A DNA stretch of 61,300 nt from Colwellia sp. C1TZA3 (GTDB lineage: Bacteria; Pseudomonadota; Gammaproteobacteria; Enterobacterales; Alteromonadaceae). The DNA is taken from NCBI RefSeq assembly GCF_007954265.1, contig NZ_VOLS01000022.1, positions 1-61,300 on the forward strand, given 5' to 3'. The translations under genes were made by a program, and so were the position numbers. The notes beneath the pieces are model-generated. The model worked only from the letters and a program-made list of their open reading frames with translations, made no database searches and was not told the DNA's origin. Shown here piece by piece: positions 49,263-58,373 of the stretch (position 1 is its first letter; every line of letters begins with the position of its first letter).

Positions 49263-50135
49263 TCAACCCACTTCTGCTGATAATGTCGTCTGTTGCTGAT
49301 AGTTTTTAGCATCTAAAAAGCCTGGCTTTGTTAACGCGATATCGGTTAACTGGTTAACAACCTCGCCAATAACGATTAAGGTCGGCGGTGTAACTTTATG
49401 TTCAGTTGCTAAATTGGCAAGTGAAGATAATGTACCACGAAAAATTTGTTGTTCAGGTTGAGTACCTTTACGTATCAGCGCTGCCGGTGTATTGCCGTCA
49501 CGGCCATGCTTTATTAACTGCTCAGTGATACTAGGTAACGTGTTAATACCCATATAAAACACCACCGTTTGACTACTACAACTCAAGCTTTGCCAAGGTA
49601 AATTAAGTTGACCATCGTTCTGGGTATGGCCGGTAATAAAGGTACAGCCTTGCGCTACTCCTCGGTGCGTTAAAGGAATACCGGCATAGGTTGTGCAACC
49701 CGACGCGGCTGTAATACCCGGGCAAAGATGACAGCTAATACCATTTTTTAATAAAAATTCAGCTTCTTCACCACCGCGACCAAATATAAATGGATCGCCA
49801 CCTTTTAAACGCAATACTTTACGACCTTGTTGTGCATATTTCACCAACAATTCGTTGATTTTATCTTGTGGTACACAATGCTTTGCTTGTTCTTTACCAA
49901 CATATAAACGTTCACAATCTTGCGGTAAAAGCGCCATGATTTCATCACTGACTAAGCGGTCATAAATAGCAACGTCTGCCTGCTCAATAAAACGTAAGGC
50001 ACGGATAGTTAATAATTCTGCGTCACCTGGGCCTGAGCCAACCAGTGCTACTTGACCCGATTGTAAAGTCGACTTTCTATTGATGTTATTCAAAACATTG
50101 CTACTCAATTTATTTTTATTAGATAACGGTGTCAT
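49263..50135 (-). CDS. cobA: Uroporphyrinogen-III C-methyltransferase
   Basis: 290 residues with all SUMT motifs: VGSGPGDAELLTIRA, YDRLVS, LRLKGGDPFIFGRGGEE and CPGITAASGCTTYAGIPLTHR, and a C-terminal TPPTLIVIGEVV. It makes precorrin-2 for sirohaem or B12. It has an N-terminal extension of about 25 residues. No nitrite/sulfite reductase gene is adjacent. Confidence 0.93.
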   Translation of the reverse strand: MTPLSNKNKLSSNVLNNINRKSTLQSGQVALVGSGPGDAELLTIRALRFIEQADVAIYDRLVSDEIMALLPQDCERLYVGKEQAKHCVPQDKINELLVKYAQQGRKVLRLKGGDPFIFGRGGEEAEFLLKNGISCHLCPGITAASGCTTYAGIPLTHRGVAQGCTFITGHTQNDGQLNLPWQSLSCSSQTVVFYMGINTLPSITEQLIKHGRDGNTPAALIRKGTQPEQQIFRGTLSSLANLATEHKVTPPTLIVIGEVVNQLTDIALTKPGFLDAKNYQQQTTLSAEVG

Positions 50136-50561
50136 TTACAGCACGCCTTATCGACCCTTATACTATTATAGTATAAAAATCATCAGGCTTATAAATTTTA
50201 TTTTGATAACTTAGCGTTAATTAACCTAAGTTATTTTATTTACAATAGGGAAAAATAACACTGTACTAGCTTACCGCAAACTTAAAACAAGCATTGGTGC
50301 TTATTTTAATTAAACTATTACAACAAAGTGTTAAAAACTGAACAAAGCTACTCTCAATTAATTAACCACCTTTAAACACTATTGCGAATTACAATTAAAG
50401 ACAAAGACTCGGTGTTAATGCTTAAGGGTGAGGAGAAAAATAAATATAATAGTGCTGTAAAAAATCAACACAAATAATTAAATCTCGCACCACCAAATTA
50501 AGCTAAAAGCTAAGTTAAACATTCAAGCCCAGAAACTAGACTTTAATAAATAAATAACAAG
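50136..50561. other. Intergenic region between cobA and perM
   Basis: 426 bp, AT-rich; no gene or repeat recognised. Confidence 0.5.
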
Positions 50562-51635
50562 CTAATTGGCTTTGATCACCTCATGCTGAGTCGTTGTTGA
50601 CCAAGCATTGAGCACTGCCTTAACAAGCGTGGCTAAAGGAATAGCGAAAAATATCCCCCAAAAACCCCACAAACCACCAAACAAGATCACCGCAATAATA
50701 ATGGTTACTGGGTGTAGGTTTACCGCTTCAGAAAAAAGTAAAGGGACAAGCAAGTTACCATCAAGCGCTTGGATAATGCCGTACGCTATCATCACATAAC
50801 CAAATTCAGCACTGGTGCCGAATTGGAACAGGGCAACAAGTAAAACGGGAAAAGTTACGATCGTCGCACCAACATAAGGCACAAGTACCGATAACCCCAC
50901 TAATACCCCAAGTAATACTGGATAATTAAGTCCCAAAACAATGAATGCGATCGTTGATGCCGTACCAATAATAATAATTTCAATTAATTTACCACGAATA
51001 TAATTCATGATTTGTTGATTCATTTCAGTGCCCACCTGTTTTGCCATTCGACGATCGTTAGGCAGGAACTGACGTAAACTGTTGAATAACATGCTTTTAT
51101 CTTTTAGAAAGAAAAATACCATTAGCGGCACTAAAATAAGGTAAATCAATAAGGCAACAACATTAGAAATTGAACCAAGAGATGCTTTTAACGCCACCTG
51201 GCCCCATTCGATAAGGCTATCATTAACCAAAATAATCAAACTGCCAATTTGCTCCGCACTCACTAACTCTGGATATTTTTCTGGTAATGCAAGTAAGTAG
51301 GTGTGCCCTTGCCCAACCATTTGCGGTACTTCTTGTAAAAAGTTACTACTTTGTTGCCAAATAACCGGCATCAGTCCCAATATGCCGATTAATGTTAAAC
51401 CGACAAAAACAGAAACGACAATAACCACAGCCAGTGCACGAGATAAGCCAACCTGCGCAAGTTTATTGACGGGTAAATCTAATAAAAATGCAATGGCCAC
51501 GGCCACGAATACCGGCATTAATAAACTACTGAAAAAATAAACAAACAAAAAAGTACAAATTAAAATAACCATTAAGGTTACCGCACTCGGATCTGAAAAA
51601 TTTCTTTTGTACCAATCGCTAAACAGAGAAACCAT
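50562..51635 (-). CDS. perM: PerM/AI-2E-family transporter
   Basis: 357 residues with about eight membrane helices and the AI-2E transporter pattern PVLLGVLVGLSVLVPYVGAT and DGNLLVPLLFSEAVNLHP near the C-terminus. The substrate is not established. It is next to bepA as in E. coli. Confidence 0.88.
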   Translation of the reverse strand: MVSLFSDWYKRNFSDPSAVTLMVILICTFLFVYFFSSLLMPVFVAVAIAFLLDLPVNKLAQVGLSRALAVVIVVSVFVGLTLIGILGLMPVIWQQSSNFLQEVPQMVGQGHTYLLALPEKYPELVSAEQIGSLIILVNDSLIEWGQVALKASLGSISNVVALLIYLILVPLMVFFFLKDKSMLFNSLRQFLPNDRRMAKQVGTEMNQQIMNYIRGKLIEIIIIGTASTIAFIVLGLNYPVLLGVLVGLSVLVPYVGATIVTFPVLLVALFQFGTSAEFGYVMIAYGIIQALDGNLLVPLLFSEAVNLHPVTIIIAVILFGGLWGFWGIFFAIPLATLVKAVLNAWSTTTQHEVIKAN

Positions 51636-51640
51636 AATAT

Positions 51641-51865
51641 TTACTTTTCCATTCTTATCATTAATTCAACAATATATTTATCAAGATTACGCTGTTCAAA
51701 ATAAAGCCCTTGTTTCGTCAACAACTTAGGGATATCTTTTTTAGAACCAGTATCGCAAATGCGTATCAAACAACTATCAACAGGTGTTAATTTTCTGAGC
51801 AACAAGCGTAAATTTACCAATGGTACTGGGCATTTATCTTGTGTAGCATCGTATTCGTAAATCAT
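51641..51865 (-). CDS. TusA-like sulfurtransferase
   Basis: 74 residues; the CPVPL active-site motif (Cys at 12) at the start of the first helix is typical of TusA. The gap to perM is 5 bp. The pair tusA-like/perM is common near bepA. Confidence 0.87.
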   Translation of the reverse strand: MIYEYDATQDKCPVPLVNLRLLLRKLTPVDSCLIRICDTGSKKDIPKLLTKQGLYFEQRNLDKYIVELMIRMEK

Positions 51866-51973
51866 AAATATAAATATGCATAGTGCTTTAGTTTGATTAT
51901 CTAATTTGCGACAATTGATTACAATGACATTTGTAAATTCTTTTAGTGTATTTTAATAATTTAAAGAGGTTAA

Positions 51974-52594
51974 ATGAGCGAGCTTTCTGATAATCCGAGC
52001 CTTAAAGAAATCAACACCTACAAAAACAAGATAAACTGGGGTGATATACCTACTATTTATCAGTTAGCGACGAACTCAATTAGTGATATTGATGGCATGT
52101 TAACTCATGGTTTTGATAATGCATTTAAACAGTTACTAAACCAGAGTAACTGGAATGTCAGCATTGTAGATCAACAAAGCGATATGATGGGCAAAGTAAC
52201 AACAGGTAAGCCAAAAATCTCGCTTTATCACCATGTGAATGAACAACATTATGAATTACATTGTTACCCTATAATTAATGATGAACGTGTGCTGCAAGCA
52301 CAATTTAATAACCCACATTGCCCATTTATAAAGTGGAGACCTGAGACTATGCAAATGTTGTTTAGATTGAACTCATTGATTCCTTTTATTGTCTACACTT
52401 TTCAAAAGGGTGATGTCGCTGATTATGCTCTTATTCGTTATGCCAACAAACGTGTTGTAGAGTTAATATTATTACTACAGCAAGCCTTTGATATTATTGA
52501 TATTATTGATATTATTGATATCAAAGGCTATACAATCGCTGAGTTTTGTAAAGAAATTTACCATAAGCATTCACAATCTCAGCATAAAGCATAA
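51974..52594 (+). CDS. Unrecognised soluble protein with IID repeat
   Basis: 206 residues, no signal peptide or membrane segment. Near residue 172-182 it has DIIDIIDIIDI, encoded by three 9-bp units at 52490-52516. It follows the divergent tusA-like gene and ends 40 bp before bepA. No family recognised. Confidence 0.6.
   Translation: MSELSDNPSLKEINTYKNKINWGDIPTIYQLATNSISDIDGMLTHGFDNAFKQLLNQSNWNVSIVDQQSDMMGKVTTGKPKISLYHHVNEQHYELHCYPIINDERVLQAQFNNPHCPFIKWRPETMQMLFRLNSLIPFIVYTFQKGDVADYALIRYANKRVVELILLLQQAFDIIDIIDIIDIKGYTIAEFCKEIYHKHSQSQHKA
52485..52527 (+). repeat. GATATTATT tandem repeat bounded by an inverted repeat
   Basis: Three GATATTATT units (52490-52516) plus GATATC are enclosed by CCTTTGATAT (52485) and ATATCAAAGG (ending 52527). 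Confidence 0.85.
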
Positions 52595-52633
52595 AAATAG
52601 TGTTGATAAATCTAACAATATGGAAAATTAAAT

Positions 52634-54091
52634 TTGTTTAAATTAAAGCCACTTATTATTTCACTTGCCTTAGCTTCATCAATCACCAGTAGTGCATTTG
52701 CCGCAAAGAGTGAAACTAATAAAAATAAACTGCCCGAAATTGGCTCTGCGGGTGTTAGTGCCTTATCCATCGAAAAAGAACGACAAATCGGCGGCGAAAT
52801 GATGCGTCAAATCCGAGCGTCTCAACCGATATTAAATGACCCCGTATTAACAGAATACATTAATGACTTAGGCAACCGCATGGTACGAAACGCCAAGGAC
52901 GTAAATTATAGTTTTGAATTTTTTGTCATACGTAACCAAGAGCTCAATGCCTTTGCTTTTTTTGGTGGCCATATAGCCATTCACAGTGGCCTAATCACTA
53001 CCGCTAGCACCGAAAGTGAACTCGCCTCAGTGGTTGCACACGAAATATCACATGTTACCCAACGCCACTTGGCAAGACGACTAGAAGCACAAAACAAATC
53101 ACAACCGTTAACCATGGCCGGTATGATTTCAGGCGTGTTACTTACCTTGATAAATCCCACCGTTGGTATGGCGGCACTTAGCACGACAATGGCAGCGTCA
53201 CAACAAGCGGGGATAAATTATACCCGTGGCAACGAACAAGAAGCAGATAGAGTTGGCATTATGTTACTGGCTAATAGTGGTTTTAATCCCCAAGGTGCCC
53301 CTGATTTTTTTGCCACTATGGCTGAGAAGTATCGTTACACATCAAAGCCGCCAGCCATGTTGTTAACTCACCCTTTGCCCGAGTCTAGAATTTCAGATGC
53401 GAGAATAAGAGCGCAAAATTACTCGCCACGTCATTTAGCCCCAAATTTAGAATTTGAGTTAGCTAAAGCCCGCATAATGGCAAGATATGAAGGCAACGCA
53501 AAAGATAATGTAATTAACTTTCAGCAAAGTTTGGATAAAAAACGCTACGCTATTGAAGCTGCAGCACAATACGGCCTTGCACTTTCTCATTATGAAAATA
53601 AAAATTATCAAAGTGCTATTAGCCAACTTGAAGCTTTGTTGCGCGACGACAAAAAAAACTTATTTTATGTTGATGCCCTAGCCGACGCTTATATTGCCGT
53701 CAAAGCTTTTGATAAAGCCAGCACTATGCTCAGTGAATTAAACCTTTTGATGCCAAACAACCAAGTAGTAACACTAAACTACGCCAACGTTTTAAATGAG
53801 GCTGAGCAATACAGTAAGGCAGAAAGGCTGTTACAAGACTTTTTAGTGCTGAGCCCAAAAAACTTTATTGCTCATGATTTATTATCAGAAGTGTATAGAA
53901 AACAAGATAAAAAAGCGCTTATGCATGCCACTAAAGCCGAAGTTTATGCCCTATTAGGTGCCTACCCAAAAGCGGTTGATGAATTACAAACCGCTTATAA
54001 CTTTGTTGAGGAGAATCCGTTATTACAAAAGCGCATGAAGGGCCGCATATTGCAATTGCAAGAACAACAAGAAAAACTTAAGCGCTTATAA
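52634..54091 (+). CDS. bepA: BepA periplasmic M48 metalloprotease
   Basis: 485 residues from TTG 52634 (GGAAAA upstream, signal peptide follows at once). Signal peptide to AFAAK, M48 domain with VVAHEISHVTQRH (zinc His pair and Glu) and a third ligand in EQEADRVG, then a TPR region (about 310-480). Chaperone/protease for LptD and BamA. Confidence 0.93.
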   Translation: MFKLKPLIISLALASSITSSAFAAKSETNKNKLPEIGSAGVSALSIEKERQIGGEMMRQIRASQPILNDPVLTEYINDLGNRMVRNAKDVNYSFEFFVIRNQELNAFAFFGGHIAIHSGLITTASTESELASVVAHEISHVTQRHLARRLEAQNKSQPLTMAGMISGVLLTLINPTVGMAALSTTMAASQQAGINYTRGNEQEADRVGIMLLANSGFNPQGAPDFFATMAEKYRYTSKPPAMLLTHPLPESRISDARIRAQNYSPRHLAPNLEFELAKARIMARYEGNAKDNVINFQQSLDKKRYAIEAAAQYGLALSHYENKNYQSAISQLEALLRDDKKNLFYVDALADAYIAVKAFDKASTMLSELNLLMPNNQVVTLNYANVLNEAEQYSKAERLLQDFLVLSPKNFIAHDLLSEVYRKQDKKALMHATKAEVYALLGAYPKAVDELQTAYNFVEENPLLQKRMKGRILQLQEQQEKLKRL

Positions 54092-54148
54092 AAATCAGTT
54101 AAAATACTATTAAGTTGAATTTGTCTAACAACAATCTAAGAGAAGAAC

Positions 54149-54499
54149 ATGTTAACCATTTATCACAACCCTCGTTGCTCAAAAAGCCGACAAACATTAG
54201 CACTTATTGAAGAACAAAAGCATGATGTCACTATTGTTGAATATTTAAAAACGCCGCTTAGCATGGCACAAATTGAACAGCTATTAATATTACTGAAGCT
54301 ATCACCACGGGAAATGATGCGAACAAAAGAAGCTGAATTTAAAGAGCAAAATTTAACCCATGCTGATGATGTGACTTTAATTGCTGCTATGGCTAAAACA
54401 CCTAAACTCATTGAGCGACCTATTGTTACTGATAACACCCGTGCTATTATTGGTCGTCCACCAGAAAATGTACTTTCGCTAATGCAGGCTAATGATTAA
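54149..54499 (+). CDS. ArsC-family arsenate reductase (YfgD-like)
   Basis: 116 residues starting MLTIYHNPRCSKSRQTLALI, catalytic Cys in HNPRCSKSR, and ERPIV with the Arg. Glutaredoxin-type arsenate reductase family. Location after bepA matches E. coli yfgD, not an ars operon; true arsenate activity is uncertain. Confidence 0.88.
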   Translation: MLTIYHNPRCSKSRQTLALIEEQKHDVTIVEYLKTPLSMAQIEQLLILLKLSPREMMRTKEAEFKEQNLTHADDVTLIAAMAKTPKLIERPIVTDNTRAIIGRPPENVLSLMQAND

Positions 54500-54893
54500 A
54501 ATGACCAATAAAAAACGTTTATCAACCACTACACTCAAGCAAATCACCTTGTTTGGCTACTTTTCATTGCTTTTTTACATGCCATTTTGGCTGATTTTCA
54601 TGAGTGATGACACTGCGCTCTCAGTACCTTTAACCTTAGTAATGTTTGTCTTACCTTTGCTATTTCCATTAAAAGGGCTAGTACAGGGCAACCCCTATAC
54701 ATACGCATGGTCAAACTTTATCGTGATGATTTATTTTTTGCACAGTTTAACCACATTATGGGTTTCAGCTGATGAAAAACTATGGGCCGCAGGCGAATTA
54801 TTTTTTGCCACTGTTATGTTTATTGGTGGTAGTTATTATGCAAAATACCGTGGCCAAGAATTAGGTCTAAGCATTCGTAAAAAGAAAGAATAG
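54492..54893 (+). CDS. DUF2069 membrane protein
   Basis: 133 residues with four membrane helices; the segment VLPLLFPLKGLVQGNPYTYA is the DUF2069 hallmark. It overlaps the arsC-like gene by 8 bp (ATG 54492; ATG 54501 is possible). Confidence 0.85.
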   Translation: MIKMTNKKRLSTTTLKQITLFGYFSLLFYMPFWLIFMSDDTALSVPLTLVMFVLPLLFPLKGLVQGNPYTYAWSNFIVMIYFLHSLTTLWVSADEKLWAAGELFFATVMFIGGSYYAKYRGQELGLSIRKKKE

Positions 54894-55411
54894 TGTCACT
54901 ATTCTTTATACTAATTAATACCAGTTCCATTAAGTTTGTGATCTTGTTGTGCGCAGGAAAAATGACTCAAGGTAAGGCGCTCGATTGAGCAATAGCTGGC
55001 TATTGGGATTGAGAGCAACACAGCCTTGAGCTATTTTAACTAGTACAAGTGAGCAGTAACTTAATGGGATTGGTATAAGTCATCCCTAGGAGCTTAATAT
55101 CGAGACAATGAATGCCTAGATAATTAGTAGCTAGGCATTCTTCATCAACACGCCATTACTCATTGGTACTAAACAAGGGTAGACCTATATTGGTGCTATT
55201 TTTTTGCTTCGCGGCCAATAAATTAGTACGCCAGTTCTAAACTCTTCAAAACTATAAAAACATTTCTTTCTTTACTCTAAGCCTAAAATTGTTTAAAAAT
55301 AGGTCTGCAGATTAACATTGTCAGCAATTAGCGCTTTTTATGAAGTTAATTTCCCGCTAAACAAGTCTTTTTTAACCCAGTATGTAAACAAGTATGTAAA
55401 CAGAGGTACGG
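54894..55411. other. Intergenic region with family A copy 6
   Basis: Apart from the element at 54919-55075, no gene or operator was recognised. Confidence 0.5.
54919..55075 (+). repeat. Family A miniature inverted-repeat element, copy 6
   Basis: 157 bp; flanked by TAA at 54916-54918 and 55076-55078. It begins 25 bp after the DUF2069 stop. Confidence 0.92.
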
Positions 55412-57376
55412 ATGAATAATATTTGCATTAAACAAAAAGGTTTTTCAAATGCCATGATTGTACTTGCGTTAACTTTCGTTGCATTGATTGTACAAGGATG
55501 TGGCGGCAGTAGCTCTGACAATAAAACTGAGGTGCCTATTGATGACTTTACCCCTATTGTTACACAAACAGGCATAATTGCATTTGATGATGCCAGTAAA
55601 ACCGCACAACCGATTGAATTATTCCTCTATTATCCTGACGACACCTTGAGTAATATTAGTTGGCAACAAACCACAGGCAATAAGCTTGTTTTTCATGCCA
55701 GACATTCCAAAGGCATTGGTTTTACCCCATCTGAGGCAGGTGAATATAATTTTCAGGTCAGCTTTATCCGCAATGGTGTAAGTGAAACCTTATCGCATAC
55801 CGTTATTACTTCAGATGAACGCAGCCAAATATCAGCACGACTAGGTCATGCGGTATTAGAGGGTAGTAATGTTTCTTTAAGAGCGAGCATAGAAAATGCT
55901 GCGTTAACAAACAACAGCATCGTATGGCAACAAATATCTGGCCCAATGGTGACTTTTAGTGAAGCAACTGAGGGACAAAGTGCGGTGTTTTTCGAGGCGC
56001 CTGCGGTTAGTGCTGATAGTTTGCTAACCTTTACGGTTAGCGCTTCAGATGGCGCAACCCAGCAACAAGATACTATTGCCATATTAGTCGAAAATGCAGC
56101 AACTATTAGCAGTGATGACAACACAGCTTATAATACACGATTAGCCACCGTATTCCCTTTTAATGCCAACTCACCTTATGCTGATGTTTTAGTTGACTGT
56201 GTTTATAGTAATCGTATTGATTTTCGCACTAGCTGTCGCCTTAATGAATTACCCCTAATAGCACAAGATACCACCACACCAACTATTGACGATATTATGG
56301 ACCGCGTTGTAGTTTCTCATCAGTGGATGGGACAAAGGTTTAAAGAATTTTTACAAAACTCAGATCAACAAGGCGATTTTAAAAACTTACTTCGTGCCAC
56401 CACAGCCATTGTGATTTCATATGACATACGCCCTTCATATTATTGGGTTGTTACGGGTGCTATCCACCTTGACCCTGAAAATATTTGGTTAACACCCGAT
56501 GAAAGAGATACCATTAATCAAGCCCCCGACTTTCGTGCCTCATTCGGCGACGAGCTAAATTTTGTTATGCCCTGGCGCTATGTTAAAAATAATAACTACG
56601 CAAGTTTTTACTATCCAATAAATTTGCGATTAACTCGTGACGCAAGTGAAGGTGTTTTTGATTTAGCGTCGTTGATGTATCACGAACTCGCACACGCCAA
56701 TGACTTTTTTGCAAAAAGCACTTGGGCAAGCTTAGACCGCAATGATCGCATACTAGATGCCGCCGATAAAATCTTAAAATCAACAGGTATACAATCTGAT
56801 CTGTTGAGCACTTCACTGCCGCTCAATGGTACACAAATGTATCGTTTAGCACAGGTACGTTATCAAGGTGAAACTGCGACAAGTAGCGAAAAAAATTACA
56901 ATCCAAGTGATGTTACTGGCTTTTTTAGCCCTGAACACGCCCCGCAATTTTACAATTACACCAGTAAGCGCGAAGACTACGCCATGCTATTTGACGGTTT
57001 TATGATGAAAGCACGTTACGATATTGACAGAGATGTTGCAATAACTAGCCAACCTCAAAACGCAGGAGAGCAATACATAGTCACTTGGGGGCAACGTGGC
57101 CGTATCGGAGACACTAATATCAAAGCAAGAGTTGATTATGTAACGCGTCGTATATTGCCTGAATTTACTTCAGCCAGCAGTATTATCAACGATTTAGCCA
57201 TACCAATAGCGATGGATTCAGGAAAAACCTGGGCAGAAAATTTAGCGATTAGTCCTGAGGTAAATCAAGCTAATAAGGTAGTGCTTGATGGTGTGCCATT
57301 AAATAATTTAAAAGCTAACAGATTCAATGCTAACGGACCAATTTTTTATGAAAAACCAATCCCTAAACGTAACTAG
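55412..57376 (+). CDS. Lipoprotein with PKD-like domains and a HELAH zinc-protease motif
   Basis: 654 residues. Lipoprotein signal with lipobox VQGC (about 26-30) and a Gly/Ser/Asp linker. Two PKD/Ig-like beta domains follow (about 50-135 and 140-230), with WQQTTGN and WQQISGP strands. The C-terminal half (about 245-640) has YHELAHANDFF (about 425), an HExxH zinc motif, and a later Glu in SKREDYAMLFDGFMM (about 525) that may be the third ligand. It looks like a surface or periplasmic gluzincin-type protease; no named family is recognised. Confidence 0.75.
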   Translation: MNNICIKQKGFSNAMIVLALTFVALIVQGCGGSSSDNKTEVPIDDFTPIVTQTGIIAFDDASKTAQPIELFLYYPDDTLSNISWQQTTGNKLVFHARHSKGIGFTPSEAGEYNFQVSFIRNGVSETLSHTVITSDERSQISARLGHAVLEGSNVSLRASIENAALTNNSIVWQQISGPMVTFSEATEGQSAVFFEAPAVSADSLLTFTVSASDGATQQQDTIAILVENAATISSDDNTAYNTRLATVFPFNANSPYADVLVDCVYSNRIDFRTSCRLNELPLIAQDTTTPTIDDIMDRVVVSHQWMGQRFKEFLQNSDQQGDFKNLLRATTAIVISYDIRPSYYWVVTGAIHLDPENIWLTPDERDTINQAPDFRASFGDELNFVMPWRYVKNNNYASFYYPINLRLTRDASEGVFDLASLMYHELAHANDFFAKSTWASLDRNDRILDAADKILKSTGIQSDLLSTSLPLNGTQMYRLAQVRYQGETATSSEKNYNPSDVTGFFSPEHAPQFYNYTSKREDYAMLFDGFMMKARYDIDRDVAITSQPQNAGEQYIVTWGQRGRIGDTNIKARVDYVTRRILPEFTSASSIINDLAIPIAMDSGKTWAENLAISPEVNQANKVVLDGVPLNNLKANRFNANGPIFYEKPIPKRN

Positions 57377-57784
57377 GCTTAAATGTAGCTGAACTTAAGC
57401 ACAAGCGAGCTCAGCCCAATGTCAACTCAGCTAGGATCAAGCAGAAGTAATTGTAAATCCTAACCAATAATGAGCAACGTGTTAAGCCATGAAAAATATA
57501 GCAAATATTTCACAATCACTCTGTAGAATATTTTAGATTCTCAATCAATAAATAAAGTGACTTTTAAGTCACTTTTAACAATCACTTTTGCTATTTACAA
57601 GACCTAATTTAGAGCTGAATTCATCAAAAAAAACAGTCCACTTTGCCCAGTTGAATTCAAGCCCCAAGGTGGACGTTTATCGTCAAATTATTAATGCTAA
57701 CTTTGTCCACACTGCAAACATTAACTTCAAATTTCTTGCGCTATATTTTCGAATTATTATTTTTATCTATGGGGCTTAAAATCC

Positions 57785-57915
57785 TAGCAGTATGTTGACC
57801 TATAACATGAGTATAAATTTAGTAGTTTTAACGTCATTGTGTCTCAATAGCGCTTGTACAGTTCGAATATCTGCGCCATTTAAGAATAACTAAGTGGCAA
57901 AGCTATGCATAAAGC
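57785..57915 (-). pseudogene. Tyrosine recombinase (integron-integrase-like) C-terminal remnant
   Basis: On the minus strand, HSFAT-stop-LFLNGADIRTVQALLRHND, then VKTTK are read in one frame, and a one-base shift gives IYTHVIGQH. This matches the last catalytic block of integron integrases (RHSFATHLL...DIRTVQ.LLGHNDVKTT.IYTHV.GQH), including the nucleophilic Tyr. One stop and one or more frameshifts show it is dead, and only the end of the gene remains. No attC repeats were recognised nearby. Confidence 0.78.
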
Positions 57916-58206
57916 TGTCCAGTGACGTGATCTAGTATGTTTTGAAACTGCTTAAAAGCCAGGTTGCACCTAACGTTATTAGCTTTCAGTACATTAAGTA
58001 TAGTCATCAACATCAAAAGACAACATAGCTGTTAATTCAGGCTAAAGTGATGAACTGCTAGCGTTAGTATGTATGGGGGAATAAATTAATCTAAAAGAGA
58101 TGCCATTTTATAATGACGCCACCAAAACTACAGAGGCTTATCACTTAAAATAAAAAACCAGCATAAAGGGTTAAAATATACTAGTTCATTATTTAATACT
58201 AGCTTA

Positions 58207-58366
58207 TACCAAGTTGATTAATTACCTGCTCATTTTTAATGGTTAAAATGAATAACTACAGCGTTATAAAATTTATAAGGTGAATAACTACTGACTAAAT
58301 TTTATGCCTTGTATTTATCCATTTTTCCTCATGAAAAAGGTGATCACTTAATTAATCAAATTGGTA
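58207..58366 (-). repeat. Family B miniature inverted-repeat element, copy 2 (reverse)
   Basis: Reverse copy of 17749-17908 with some divergence. TTA on both sides (58204-58206, 58367-58369). Confidence 0.88.
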
Positions 58367-58373
58367 TTACATG

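Larger units (their letters stand above)
57377..58373. other. Region without an intact gene: integrase remnant and family B element
   Basis: Contains a decayed integrase fragment (57785-57915) and a family B copy (58207-58366). A 63-codon frame at 57588-57779 is not called. Confidence 0.6.

Noticed and set aside
57588-57779. 63-codon plus-strand frame
   Set aside because: No ribosome site or domain; it is in a decayed region beside the integrase fossil.
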